A DNA stretch of 64,000 bases from Burkholderia sp. L27(2015). GTDB lineage: Bacteria > Pseudomonadota > Gammaproteobacteria > Burkholderiales > Burkholderiaceae. The notes under the pieces were generated by a model, which saw nothing but the letters and a program-made list of their open reading frames with translations, did no database searches and was not told the origin of the DNA. How positions within the stretch are numbered: the stretch's first letter is position 1; each line of letters opens with the position of its first letter. The stretch lies in the NCBI RefSeq assembly GCF_009765705.1, contig NZ_LMUX01000021.1, positions 1,481,568 through 1,545,567 of the forward strand, given 5' to 3'. Below, one piece after another: positions 9,119 through 17,753 of this stretch. The position numbers and the translations under genes were made by a program.

Positions 9119-10723
9119 ATGTCTTCAAAACCAACATCATGGCATCCAGCGCTATTGAAAATTGCTGCGGCTGCCGCATTGATTTGCACCGGTGTCGCGC
9201 CGGCAATTGCGCAAACTGCCCAAAGGCCCAACATCCTCCTGCTCGTCTCCGACGACACCGGATGGGGTGACCTAGGCGTGTATGGCGGCGGTGAAGGACG
9301 AGGTGCACCAACCCCAAACCTCGACAAAATGGCGCACGAAGGTATGCAGTTCTGGGATTTCTACGGTCAGCCGAGTTGCACGCCTGGCCGAGCGGCGATG
9401 CAGACCGGGCGGCTACCCAATCGTAGCGGCATGACGACGGTGGCCGCGCCCGGGCAGGGCGGCGGCCTGCCGAAAGGCGAAGTCACGATTGCGGACGTAT
9501 TGAAGGGCGCGGGCTACTCCACGTTCTTCACGGGCAAATGGCACCTGGGGGAGGCCGACTACGCGATGCCGACCGCGCATGGATACGACGAGATGAAGAA
9601 CGTCTACCTGTATCACCTGAATGCTTATACGTACGCCGACCCTAAGTGGAATCCGGATTGGCCGTCGAGCATTCCCAAGGTGAATCCGCTCGGTGAGCTG
9701 CAGGGGAAAGCCGGCGAAAAGTATCAGGAAGTCCGAAAGATCGGCGGCGACGATATTCCCACGCTGGACCAGGGCATCGAGACCAGTTCCATCGACTACA
9801 TCAAGTCCCATTCCGGCGATAGCAAGCCGTTCTTCATGAGCATCAACTTCACGAAGAACCATCAGCCGAACCTGCCGGCGCCGGAGTTCGTCGGGAAATC
9901 GGAAGTGAAGACCAAGTATGGTGATGCGGTGGTGGAACTCGACACTCGCGTGGGTCGCATCCTCGACGCGGTGCGCGCCGCCGGCATATCCGGCAACACC
10001 TTGGTGTTCTACACCGTGGACAACGGGGCTTGGCAGGATGTGTATCCCGACTCCGGCTGGACTCCCTTCCGTGGAACCAAAGGTACTGACATGGAAGCCG
10101 GCAGTCGCGTACCCGCCATCGCGTGGTGGCCCGGACACATCAAGCCCGGGAGCACCTCCTGGGATATCTGCGGCGGATTGGACCTGATGGCGACGTTCGC
10201 ACAAATCGCTGGCACTACGATTCCCACAAAGGACCGGGATGGCAAAGCCACGATCTTCGATAGCTATGACATGACTCCTATTCTGTACGGGACTGGCAAA
10301 TCCAAGCGCACTTTCTGGATTTACCAAACGGAGGACGAAATCGCCCCGGGTGCCATCCGGGTCGGAAAGTTCAAGGCGGTGTTCAACCTACGTGGTGACT
10401 ATCCACCGTTTTCCGACGAGGAACACACCGGCTGGCGCGGCCCGGACAAGTACGCCGCGACGGTCCCCCGTCTCTATGACTTGCAGGCCGACCCCGGCGA
10501 GCACTACGACATCTTCATGACCAACTGGACTGAAAAGAGTTGGACGATGCCTATCTTCAATGATCTGTTGAAGCAGGTTATTGGGACCTACGTCAAGTTT
10601 CCGCCTCGTGAAGTCCAGAGCGTCTCGTACACAGGGCCAGTCAGGAACTCTCAGTTCCAGCGAGTTCAGGCTCTCCAAGAGCGGCTAGAGCAGATTCAGA
10701 AGGGAAGCACCGCAGGTGACTAG
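9119..10723 (+). CDS. Secreted type I (formylglycine) arylsulfatase
   Basis: 534 residues with a signal peptide (hydrophobic residues 12-31, cleavage near AIAQT). The sulfatase core shows LLVSDDTGWGDLG (metal ligands D45 and D46) and the catalytic SCTPGRAAMQTGR with C87-T-P-G-R91, the C-x-P-x-R consensus in which Cys becomes formylglycine. Further ligands follow in TGKWHLG, in NFTKNHQPN and in the DNGAW segment near residue 300. It hydrolyses sulfate esters in the periplasm or outside the cell. The Cys-type site can be matured by the radical-SAM enzyme encoded next. GGAG lies before the ATG. Substrate unknown; the outer-membrane barrel gene upstream and the phosphatase downstream suggest a scavenging cassette. 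Confidence 0.93.
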   Translation: MSSKPTSWHPALLKIAAAAALICTGVAPAIAQTAQRPNILLLVSDDTGWGDLGVYGGGEGRGAPTPNLDKMAHEGMQFWDFYGQPSCTPGRAAMQTGRLPNRSGMTTVAAPGQGGGLPKGEVTIADVLKGAGYSTFFTGKWHLGEADYAMPTAHGYDEMKNVYLYHLNAYTYADPKWNPDWPSSIPKVNPLGELQGKAGEKYQEVRKIGGDDIPTLDQGIETSSIDYIKSHSGDSKPFFMSINFTKNHQPNLPAPEFVGKSEVKTKYGDAVVELDTRVGRILDAVRAAGISGNTLVFYTVDNGAWQDVYPDSGWTPFRGTKGTDMEAGSRVPAIAWWPGHIKPGSTSWDICGGLDLMATFAQIAGTTIPTKDRDGKATIFDSYDMTPILYGTGKSKRTFWIYQTEDEIAPGAIRVGKFKAVFNLRGDYPPFSDEEHTGWRGPDKYAATVPRLYDLQADPGEHYDIFMTNWTEKSWTMPIFNDLLKQVIGTYVKFPPREVQSVSYTGPVRNSQFQRVQALQERLEQIQKGSTAGD

Positions 10724-10732
10724 CTAGCTTGC

Positions 10733-10767
10733 GCGTCTGTCGGTCGCGCCTTGCGACTGGCAGACGC
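10733..10767 (+). promoter_or_regulatory. 15-bp intercistronic stem-loop between sulfatase and maturase genes
   Basis: Bases 10733-10747 pair over their full length with 10753-10767 (13 Watson-Crick pairs and 2 G-U pairs) around the loop GCCTT. It starts 9 bases after the sulfatase stop and ends 20 bases before the maturase ATG. Without a U-tract it is more likely a processing or stability element, or a partial attenuator, setting the sulfatase:maturase ratio. Confidence 0.55.
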
Positions 10768-10787
10768 TCGCCCATGGAGCAGGTTCG

Positions 10788-12077
10788 ATGACCACTTATA
10801 TGCCTGAGACATCCAATGCGGTACCGATCCAGTTCGTCAAACGAACGGCGGCGGCCGCGGAACCGGTTGCCCTTTTGCGAAAGGGCCGCTTTCACACGAT
10901 GGCAAAGCCTATCGGGTCGACATGCAATATCGACTGCACGTATTGCTATTACCTGCATAAGGAACAACTGCTCGACCAGCATCGGGGGCGCCGGATGGAG
11001 CAATCGATGCTCGAGCGTTATATACGTCAATACATCGAGGCCCAGAATGCCGATGAGATTGTGTTCTCTTGGCAGGGCGGTGAGCCAACGATGCTCGGCC
11101 TTGAATTCTTCGAGCACATCATGGAACTCCAGGTGAAGTATTCGCCTGTGGGGCGCCGTATCGTCAACGATCTGCAAACGAACGCGACGCTACTCAATGA
11201 TGACTGGTGTGTGTTTTTAAAGAAGCACGATTTTCTTGTGGGCGTCAGTATTGATGGTCCGCGAGAACTTCATGACGGATTTCGAGTAGACCGCAAGGGA
11301 AACTCGACCTTCGACAACGTGATGCGAGGCATCGGCCTGCTCAAATGCCACGGCATCCGCTTCAACACCTTGACGGTTGTCAATCGGCTCAATGCGAAAC
11401 GGCCGATCGACGTTTATCGCTTCCTGCGTGACGAGGTAGGCTCAACGTACATGCAGTTCATCCCTTGCGTGGAGCCGAAAGACTTCAAGACAGTAGCGCC
11501 TCAGCACTGGCCAATCGAAGCGATGCCCAAAGTGGGAACGAGCGCAGCCAGGCCAGGCAATCCGGACTCGATAGTCACGCTCTGGTCCGTCGACCCAGAC
11601 GACTGGGGTTACTTTCTTTGCCGCACTTTTGACGAGTGGTACAAGAAGGATGCCGGGCGCATCCTCGTCAACCTCTTCGAGACAGCGGTCGCCCAGACCA
11701 TGGGGCAGCCCGCACAGACTTGTATCACCGCAGAGTTTTGCGGCAAGGCACTTGCTATCGAGCACGACGGCACGGCCTATTCCTGCGACCACTACGTCTA
11801 CCCGGACTTCGCGCTGGGGAACATCCAGGATGAACATCTGGGCACGATGGCCTTCTCCGAGCGTCAGCAGAAGTTTGGATATTCGAAGCGCGATTCGCTG
11901 CCCGCTTACTGCAAGCAATGCAAACATTTGAATCTATGTTGGGGAGAGTGCCCCAAGAATCGCCTACTGCGTACTCCTGATGGTGAACCCGGGCTCAATT
12001 ACCTATGTTCAGGTATCAAGCGGTTCCATGACCATGCTGGTCCGGTGCTTCGAAAAATCGCTTCGGAACTCGTTTAA
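10788..12077 (+). CDS. Anaerobic-type sulfatase-maturating enzyme (radical SAM, SPASM)
   Basis: 429 residues. The radical-SAM cluster motif C46-x3-C50-x2-C53 is present (STCNIDCTYCYY), followed by the SAM-binding GGEPT-type segment WQGGEPTMLG and GVSIDGP. The C-terminal SPASM region has the extra cysteines CITAEFCG, YSCDHYVYPD and YCKQC...CWGECPKNR that bind two auxiliary 4Fe-4S clusters. Such anSMEs convert the active-site Cys or Ser of sulfatases to formylglycine in the cytoplasm before export. It sits directly behind a sulfatase with a CTPGR site, its evident partner. Start ATG 10788 follows GGAGCAGG. An N-terminal extension of about 35 residues precedes the core. Confidence 0.93.
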   Translation: MTTYMPETSNAVPIQFVKRTAAAAEPVALLRKGRFHTMAKPIGSTCNIDCTYCYYLHKEQLLDQHRGRRMEQSMLERYIRQYIEAQNADEIVFSWQGGEPTMLGLEFFEHIMELQVKYSPVGRRIVNDLQTNATLLNDDWCVFLKKHDFLVGVSIDGPRELHDGFRVDRKGNSTFDNVMRGIGLLKCHGIRFNTLTVVNRLNAKRPIDVYRFLRDEVGSTYMQFIPCVEPKDFKTVAPQHWPIEAMPKVGTSAARPGNPDSIVTLWSVDPDDWGYFLCRTFDEWYKKDAGRILVNLFETAVAQTMGQPAQTCITAEFCGKALAIEHDGTAYSCDHYVYPDFALGNIQDEHLGTMAFSERQQKFGYSKRDSLPAYCKQCKHLNLCWGECPKNRLLRTPDGEPGLNYLCSGIKRFHDHAGPVLRKIASELV

Positions 12078-12100
12078 CCCTACGATAACGAGAGGGATTC

Positions 12101-13165
12101 ATGCTTGATACCAACATCAACGTCGTACGCGCCATGATTTTTGCGACGGCCATTCTTGCGGCCTGCGCGAAGCCGTCCTCTCCAAACGTTGCCGCCATGA
12201 GCACGTCTGAAGCGACTGCACAGGCGCCGATGTCGATGCCGGCGACGGCACTCCCTTCGTGGAACGATACGGCCGCCAAGACAGCAATTATCGATTTTGT
12301 CGCGCGCGTTACCAAACCGGGCTCGCCGGACTATGTGCCGCCGCCCGAGCGCATCGCCGTCTTTGACAACGACGGAACGCTGTGGCTAGAGCAACCTGCC
12401 TATGTGCAACTTGTCTTCACGTTGCAACGAATTCACGTCCTCGCCCCGCAGCATCCCGAATGGAAGACGGAGGAGCCTTTTCGCTCGGTCCTCGCTGGAG
12501 ACATGCAGGGTGTTGCTGCCACCGGCGAAACCGGAGCCGCCAAGCTCCTCGCCGCGACGCACGCCGGCATGAGCACCAGCGATTTTCGAGCAATCGTCCA
12601 TGACTGGATGGCCAAGGCCGAGGACCCGCGCTTCAAACGCCCCTACACGCAACTGGTCTACCAGCCGATGCTCGAAGTGCTCCAGTACATGCGGTCCAAC
12701 GGCTTCAAAACCTATATCGTGTCGGGCGGCGGTGTCGAGTTTATTCGTGACTACTCGGAGCGGGTCTACGGCGTGCCACCCGAGCAAGTGATAGGCAGCA
12801 CCGCAAAATACAAATATTCAGTGGTGGATGGTCGGCCCATTCTTATGCGATTGCCACAGATAGATAACATCGACGACGGACCTGGCAAGCCCGTTTCAAT
12901 CGAGCATGTCATCGGGCGCCGGCCCATTGCCGCGTTCGGCAATTCAGATGGGGACCTTCAGATGCTGGAATGGACCACAGCTGGCCCGGGTGCGCGCCTT
13001 GGCGTCATCGTTCACCATACCGATGCGCAACGAGAGTATGCATACGACCGCACGTCGAAGATGGGTAAGCTCGACAAGGCGCTCGATGAAGCGCCGAGCA
13101 AAGGATGGGTCGTAGTCGATATGAAGGAAGACTGGAAGACCGTGTTCCCGGGCGTGAACCAATAG
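12101..13165 (+). CDS. HAD-superfamily phosphatase, predicted lipoprotein
   Basis: 354 residues. A type II signal peptide ends in the lipobox L-A-A-C with lipidated Cys22. The HAD motifs follow: IAVFDNDGTLW (nucleophile D89, acid D91), VSGGGVEFIR as motif II, and FGNSDGDLQML as motif IV. This resembles the phosphoserine-phosphatase-like HAD branch. Its periplasmic, membrane-anchored location differs from most cytoplasmic HAD enzymes. It lies 23 bases behind the maturase with GAGAGGG before its ATG, so it completes the sulfatase operon. It may dephosphorylate, or act on an intermediate of, the desulfated substrate; that role is inferred from position only. Confidence 0.82.
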   Translation: MLDTNINVVRAMIFATAILAACAKPSSPNVAAMSTSEATAQAPMSMPATALPSWNDTAAKTAIIDFVARVTKPGSPDYVPPPERIAVFDNDGTLWLEQPAYVQLVFTLQRIHVLAPQHPEWKTEEPFRSVLAGDMQGVAATGETGAAKLLAATHAGMSTSDFRAIVHDWMAKAEDPRFKRPYTQLVYQPMLEVLQYMRSNGFKTYIVSGGGVEFIRDYSERVYGVPPEQVIGSTAKYKYSVVDGRPILMRLPQIDNIDDGPGKPVSIEHVIGRRPIAAFGNSDGDLQMLEWTTAGPGARLGVIVHHTDAQREYAYDRTSKMGKLDKALDEAPSKGWVVVDMKEDWKTVFPGVNQ

Positions 13166-13206
13166 TCGGCTACACGGACTATCCGGTCTATAACGCCGAA
13201 CTCGCA

Positions 13207-13236
13207 GCTCCCGCAAAAGAAACTTTGCGGGGGAGC
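13207..13236. terminator. Hairpin between convergent phosphatase and glmS genes
   Basis: GCTCCCGCAAA (13207-13217) pairs with TTTGCGGG..GGAGC (13224-13236) with two bulged Gs. It lies in the 89-base gap between two converging genes, so it may act as a bidirectional terminator. Confidence 0.5.
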
Positions 13237-13254
13237 GTAATGGCAGGATGGTTG

Positions 13255-15096
13255 TTATTCGACCGTCACCGATTTCGCCAGATTCCGCGGCTTGTCGATG
13301 TCGGTTCCTCGCGCGAGCGCCGCGTGGAAGGCGAGCAACTGCATGGGGATCGTGTGCAAAATCGGCGAGAGCACGCCGTAGTATTCCGTGAGACGGATAA
13401 CTTCCACATCCGCACTCGGTGCTATGCCACAGTCGCTATCGGCAAAAACAAACAGTTTCCCGCTGCGCGCACTGACCTCATGCATATTGGATTTGAGTTT
13501 CTCAAGTAAGCGATCGTTAGGCGCAATGGCCACCACCGGCATTTCATTGCTCACGAGTGCGAGCGGACCATGTTTCAACTCTCCCGCGGCATACGCTTCA
13601 GCATGAATGTATGAGATTTCCTTCATTTTCAGGGCCCCCTCCATGGCGATCGGATAGTGCATGCCGCGCCCCAAAAATAGAATGTTTTGCCTTCGGGTCA
13701 GTTGCTCCGCCCAAGCGATAATTTGCGGCTCCAGGGCCAGCACTTTGGTCATGGCATCCGGAAGATGCCGAAGCGCGCGAAGATGCTCCTGTTCTTCCTG
13801 CTCGCTAAGGCGCCCCCGGGCTTGAGCCAGGGTAAGGGCGAGCAAAAACAGCGCGACGAGTTGCGTCGTAAAGGCCTTCGTCGAAGCTACGCCAATTTCG
13901 ATACCTGCACGTGTAAAGAACGTCAGTGCGCATTCACGGGCGAGTGCGCTAGTGGGTACGTTGCAGATCGCCAGCGTATTCTGCATACCTCGCTCTTTGG
14001 CGATGTGCAAGGCGCCTAGAACGTCCGCTGTTTCTCCGCTCTGGGAGACAGCGACGACGAGGGTTTTCGGATTCGGCACACTATCGCGATATCGATATTC
14101 GCTCGCGATCTCGACGTTCACGGGAATCTGGGCGAGACTTTCTATCCAATACTTAGCTGTCAGCGCTGCGTGAAAACTTCCTCCGCAAGCCAGGAGTAGC
14201 ACTGAATCCACGGAATTCAGCACGCGCCACGCACCATCGCCGAACAGTTCCGGCATGATCGCGGTGACGTCTTGCAAGGTGTCTGAAACGGCGCGCGGCT
14301 GCTCGAAAATTTCCTTCTGCATGTAATAGCGATAGAGGCCCAAGTCCGCGGCCCCGCTATGCGCCGCTACCGTATGCACCTGGCGTTCGACGCGGCGCCC
14401 ACCCGCATCGACGACCCAATAGCGATGAAGCTGAAGATCAACCACGTCGCCGTTTTCCAGGTACGCGATCTGATCCGTGAGGGATGTCAGTGCAATGGCG
14501 TCGGAGGCCAGGAAATTTTCGCCTTCGCCGACACCCACCACGAGGGGCATTCCATCTCGGGCGCCGACGAGACGATGCGGTTCGTCGCGACAAAGCACAG
14601 CAATCGCATAGCTTCCGCGCAGTTGCGCGACGGCCTCTTTCACGGCCTCAAACAGGTCGCCGTTATACAGGTGGTCAATCAGGTGCGCGATGACTTCACT
14701 ATCGGTCTGGCTGGCGAAGATATATCCGCGGGCCTGGAGGTCTGCGCGCAGTTCTTCATGATTTTCGATGATCCCGTTGTGGGAGAGCGCGATACGTGGC
14801 GAGTCCGCGTTTGGCGAAAAATGCGGATGAGCGTTTGCGGTAACCGGTTTCCCGTGTGTCGCCCAACGGGTATGGGCGATGCCGGTATACGCGGACAGAG
14901 CGCCAGACAAGGCCAGCTTCGATATCTCGTCCTCCAGTTTCGCAACGCGATCGACGCTGCGGGCGCGGACAAGCTGGCGATCGTGATACACGGCAACACC
15001 ACATGAGTCATACCCGCGATATTCCAGGCGCTTAAGGCCGTCAACCAAGTTCGGCAAGATGTTGCGTTGCGCGACCGCCCCGACAATTCCACACAT
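13255..15096 (-). CDS. glmS: Glutamine--fructose-6-phosphate aminotransferase (isomerizing)
   Basis: 613 residues from the ATG at 15096, which follows GGAGAGACGTT and places the catalytic Cys directly after Met (MCGIVGAV), as the Ntn glutaminase domain requires; a longer in-frame start would bury it. The glutaminase domain runs to about residue 240 with RLEYRGYDS and HTRWATHG. Two SIS isomerase domains follow ([44 protein letters not shown]) and the C-terminal [18 protein letters not shown] is intact. It makes glucosamine-6-phosphate for peptidoglycan and LPS. There is no glmU beside it, so it may be a second copy. It is divergent from an Lrp-type regulator that probably controls it. Confidence 0.96.
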   Translation of the reverse strand: MCGIVGAVAQRNILPNLVDGLKRLEYRGYDSCGVAVYHDRQLVRARSVDRVAKLEDEISKLALSGALSAYTGIAHTRWATHGKPVTANAHPHFSPNADSPRIALSHNGIIENHEELRADLQARGYIFASQTDSEVIAHLIDHLYNGDLFEAVKEAVAQLRGSYAIAVLCRDEPHRLVGARDGMPLVVGVGEGENFLASDAIALTSLTDQIAYLENGDVVDLQLHRYWVVDAGGRRVERQVHTVAAHSGAADLGLYRYYMQKEIFEQPRAVSDTLQDVTAIMPELFGDGAWRVLNSVDSVLLLACGGSFHAALTAKYWIESLAQIPVNVEIASEYRYRDSVPNPKTLVVAVSQSGETADVLGALHIAKERGMQNTLAICNVPTSALARECALTFFTRAGIEIGVASTKAFTTQLVALFLLALTLAQARGRLSEQEEQEHLRALRHLPDAMTKVLALEPQIIAWAEQLTRRQNILFLGRGMHYPIAMEGALKMKEISYIHAEAYAAGELKHGPLALVSNEMPVVAIAPNDRLLEKLKSNMHEVSARSGKLFVFADSDCGIAPSADVEVIRLTEYYGVLSPILHTIPMQLLAFHAALARGTDIDKPRNLAKSVTVE

Positions 15097-15156
15097 AACG
15101 TCTCTCCATAAGTGTTCCCGTTTGGAACCAACGGTGTTGATGGTAGGGGTACTCAT

Positions 15157-15232
15157 ATGAAATTAAATTGCATAATTTTCGATAAAATGAAATTTGACGC
15201 CATGAGAATGTTGTGATGAAATTTAATTTCAT
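15157..15232. promoter_or_regulatory. Three phased ATGAAATT operator elements between glmS and the Lrp gene
   Basis: ATGAAATT recurs at 15157, 15187 and 15216, spaced 30 and 29 bases (about three helical turns). The third begins ATGAAATTTAATTTCAT (15216-15232), a perfect palindrome about its central base. The first, 15157-15173, matches the same palindrome with one mismatch. The second is a good left half-site only. The pattern fits cooperative binding of an Lrp/AsnC octamer that would control both divergent genes. Confidence 0.6.
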
Positions 15233-15256
15233 AATTAATGGCATGTGGAGGCGCGA

Positions 15257-15760
15257 GTGGCAGGAATCTACCTCGATGATCTTGATCTGCGGATCTTGGG
15301 CATTCTGCAAACCGATTCGTCGATCTCGAACGTTGAGCTTGCGGCGCGCGTGCACGCGTCACCCCCCACCTGTCTGCGCAGGGTGCGCAATCTGACGGAA
15401 ACGGGGATCATTCAACGTCAAATTGCAATCCTCGATCACGCAAAAATGGGCTCGACACTGATTGCGATAATCGAAGTGAGCCTTGACCGGCAGGCGACGG
15501 AAGATCTCGAAGCCTTCGAAGCGTTTATCTGCGCTGAACCGGTCGTGACCCAATGTTATCGCGTGTCACCTGGGCCGGATTTCATCGTCGTCGCGGATGT
15601 GACGGACATGCCGGAATATGACGAACTCGCGCGCCGGCTGTTTAGAGCCTCTTCAAATATTCGCAACGTACGTACTTTTTTCTCTACGCATCGAGCCAAA
15701 TTCGAAGCGAATGCCCGCGTCCGTGTAGCCGCCACGAAAGCTAAAAGCGGATCGAGTTGA
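15257..15760 (+). CDS. Lrp/AsnC family transcriptional regulator
   Basis: 167 residues from the GTG at 15257, chosen because GGAG lies six bases upstream; another GTG at 15245 has no ribosome-binding site. The N terminus carries the usual LDDLDLRILGILQTDSSISN followed by the helix-turn-helix VELAARVHASPPTCLRRVRNL. The C-terminal RAM/AsnC effector domain spans about residues 70-150 (VVTQCYRVSPGPDFIVVADV). These proteins are amino-acid-responsive oligomeric regulators. Divergent orientation and the phased palindromes in the spacer point to control of glmS and itself; the effector is unknown. Confidence 0.9.
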   Translation: MAGIYLDDLDLRILGILQTDSSISNVELAARVHASPPTCLRRVRNLTETGIIQRQIAILDHAKMGSTLIAIIEVSLDRQATEDLEAFEAFICAEPVVTQCYRVSPGPDFIVVADVTDMPEYDELARRLFRASSNIRNVRTFFSTHRAKFEANARVRVAATKAKSGSS

Positions 15761-15923
15761 AGGCGTGCATCGCGGGCTTGCGACCAACGGCCGCCGTCCA
15801 CAACGGTCGGTCAATTGTCGGCGCAGTGGATGTTCGCGGCGATGGAGCTTGAAAATAGGCACAGGCAAGTAGTAGCCTAGTAGTGTCTGGTTCGCAGCCT
15901 CCAGTGCGGAAGTAGGTCTCGAC

Positions 15924-16760
15924 ATGAATCGTGAACAAGAGCTGGCCGTCGTCCGCCGCGCCTATGCGAAGCAGATCATGGCTGCGGCCGGGGTCGACGA
16001 TCCACGCGTCGAAGCGGCGTTCGCTGCTGTCGAGCGGGAGCGCTATCTCGGCCCCGGGCCGTGGCCTGTCTTGCTCTACACCGGCTACACGCCAACGCCC
16101 GACGACGATCCTGTCCACCTCTATTACGATGTTTTGATCGGTATCGTTCCTGAGCGCGGCCTCAACAACGGTATGCCGTCCTTCCATGCGCTGCTCATGA
16201 CGCGTGCCGGCATTCGACCCGGCGACCATGTTGTTCATATCGGAGCGGGTGTCGGGTATTACACGGCCATCATGGCTCACCTTGTGGGTGCGACTGGCAG
16301 AGTAACCGCCATCGAGTTCGACGCCACGCTCGCTCGGCGTGCGGCTTCGAACTTCTCCAACGCGGCGAATGTGCAGGTCCGCGAGGGCGACGGATTCTCC
16401 ATGCCCTTTGAAAACGCAGACGTCATTTACGTCAACGCGGGCGCAACCCATCCGGCCGAGAACTGGTTGGATCGGCTCAACGACGGCGGCCGACTGATAC
16501 TCCCCCTCACGGTGGAAAGGACCCTTCATGGCGCGGTCTTCCGAATCGAACGCGACGGTGAAGGGTATCTAGCCGATTGGGTCTGCGGCGTCGGTATCTA
16601 TCCGTGTGAAGGGGGCCGCGATGATGCGTCGGAAGCGGCGCTCGACGCTGCATTACGCAAGGGTGGTTGGCAAGCTGTCACCCGACTGTATCGTGCGGGT
16701 AATTTACCCGACGACCGGTGCTGGTTGCGTGGACATCGGTGGGCTTTGGCTTATGAGTAA
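15924..16760 (+). CDS. Class I SAM-dependent methyltransferase, protein-L-isoaspartate methyltransferase-like
   Basis: 278 residues, longer than canonical Pcm (about 210). The N terminus has the helical RRAYAKQIMAAAGVDDPRVEAAF segment and RERYLGPGPW, as in PCMT. The SAM site is VVHIGAGVGYYTAIMAHLVG (motif I) with ITAIEFD as the adenine-binding acid and DVIYVNAGATHP as post-motif II. The usual substrate loop with a TISQP-type motif is replaced by GLNNGMPSFHALLMT. The target is therefore uncertain: isoaspartyl repair or another carboxyl or O-methylation. It stands alone downstream of the Lrp gene, 163 bases away. Confidence 0.75.
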   Translation: MNREQELAVVRRAYAKQIMAAAGVDDPRVEAAFAAVERERYLGPGPWPVLLYTGYTPTPDDDPVHLYYDVLIGIVPERGLNNGMPSFHALLMTRAGIRPGDHVVHIGAGVGYYTAIMAHLVGATGRVTAIEFDATLARRAASNFSNAANVQVREGDGFSMPFENADVIYVNAGATHPAENWLDRLNDGGRLILPLTVERTLHGAVFRIERDGEGYLADWVCGVGIYPCEGGRDDASEAALDAALRKGGWQAVTRLYRAGNLPDDRCWLRGHRWALAYE

Positions 16761-16868
16761 CTCGAGTTACGACTTCGGTGCGCGCGCGGCAGCGCGTGAG
16801 CTGCGCCGCCGAGGCTACGCTCGCTCCAGCAGCGCACTGTGCCAGGGAGCGCTGCAAAATCATCGCTG

Positions 16869-17753
16869 TCAAAGACCACTCAACGTCTGCAGACAGCGGA
16901 CCAGTCTTCCATCCGTGCGATAAAGCTCATCAAGAATGGAAAAGTGATTGCATCCCGCAATAGATTCGATCCGGACATGTGCCCCTGCCGCGAGCGCCGC
17001 CCGTGCGTAATCTATCGATTGTCTTTGCAGCTCATCCAGTTCGTCTTCGCCGTACACGGCGTAGAGCGCCGGCTGCGACGGCGCAATTCTGTGCAGTGGA
17101 CTCAGCCGCATCGCTTCTTCGCTGCTTAGGCCGAGCTTGTCGTTTAGCGCGCACAACGCGATCGGCTCCAGGTCAAAGATCCCACTGATCGACAGCGCGC
17201 CTTTTATGCGGTGCTCTCCGGTCAATAGTGTCGCAGCCAGATGGCCACCGGCGGACCAGCCGCCGACGATCACGTTGCGCGGATCGAAGCGCAACGTGAG
17301 CGCGTCGGCACGATCGAACAGGAAATCGAGCGCCCAGCTGCATTCGTCCAGGATTTGTTGCAGCCCGGCTTGCGGCGCCAAGGTATAACCCACGACGGCA
17401 ACATCGAAGCCGCTGGCCATGGGGCCTTCGGCAACGAAGGAGAACATGTCGCGGCTGTTGCGTTGCCAATATCCGCCGTGCAGAAACACAAACAGCGGCG
17501 CGTGCGGAATACCGCAAGTGAAATAGTCGATTTTCTGCCGTTCGCCGCTGCCGTAGGCAATATCGAGCGGATGACCAGGCTTCGCCCGCAGCACCTCGCT
17601 GCGTTCACGCCAACGTTGCAGCCACGCCGGGCTGTCGCTTACGGCGCCACTGTTGTCGTAAGCCTTGGTCAGGGCCTCGCGATCCATCCCGCGATAAACG
17701 GCATCAACGGCATCGGATGTCGGGGAGGAAATAAACTGCGTTGTATCGCTCAT
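16869..17753 (-). CDS. Alpha/beta hydrolase, arylformamidase (kynurenine formamidase)-like
   Basis: 294 residues. The oxyanion-hole motif HGGYW and the nucleophile elbow GGWSAGG (catalytic Ser) are those of the esterase/kynurenine formamidase branch. A later YGEDELDELQRQS holds the likely acid, and GCNHFSILDEL the catalytic His. It probably cleaves an N-formyl, amide or ester bond in the cytoplasm. Its ATG overlaps the stop of the ABC ATPase gene (ATGA), so it is the last gene of the transporter operon and likely acts on the imported compound. Substrate unknown. Confidence 0.85.
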   Translation of the reverse strand: MSDTTQFISSPTSDAVDAVYRGMDREALTKAYDNSGAVSDSPAWLQRWRERSEVLRAKPGHPLDIAYGSGERQKIDYFTCGIPHAPLFVFLHGGYWQRNSRDMFSFVAEGPMASGFDVAVVGYTLAPQAGLQQILDECSWALDFLFDRADALTLRFDPRNVIVGGWSAGGHLAATLLTGEHRIKGALSISGIFDLEPIALCALNDKLGLSSEEAMRLSPLHRIAPSQPALYAVYGEDELDELQRQSIDYARAALAAGAHVRIESIAGCNHFSILDELYRTDGRLVRCLQTLSGL

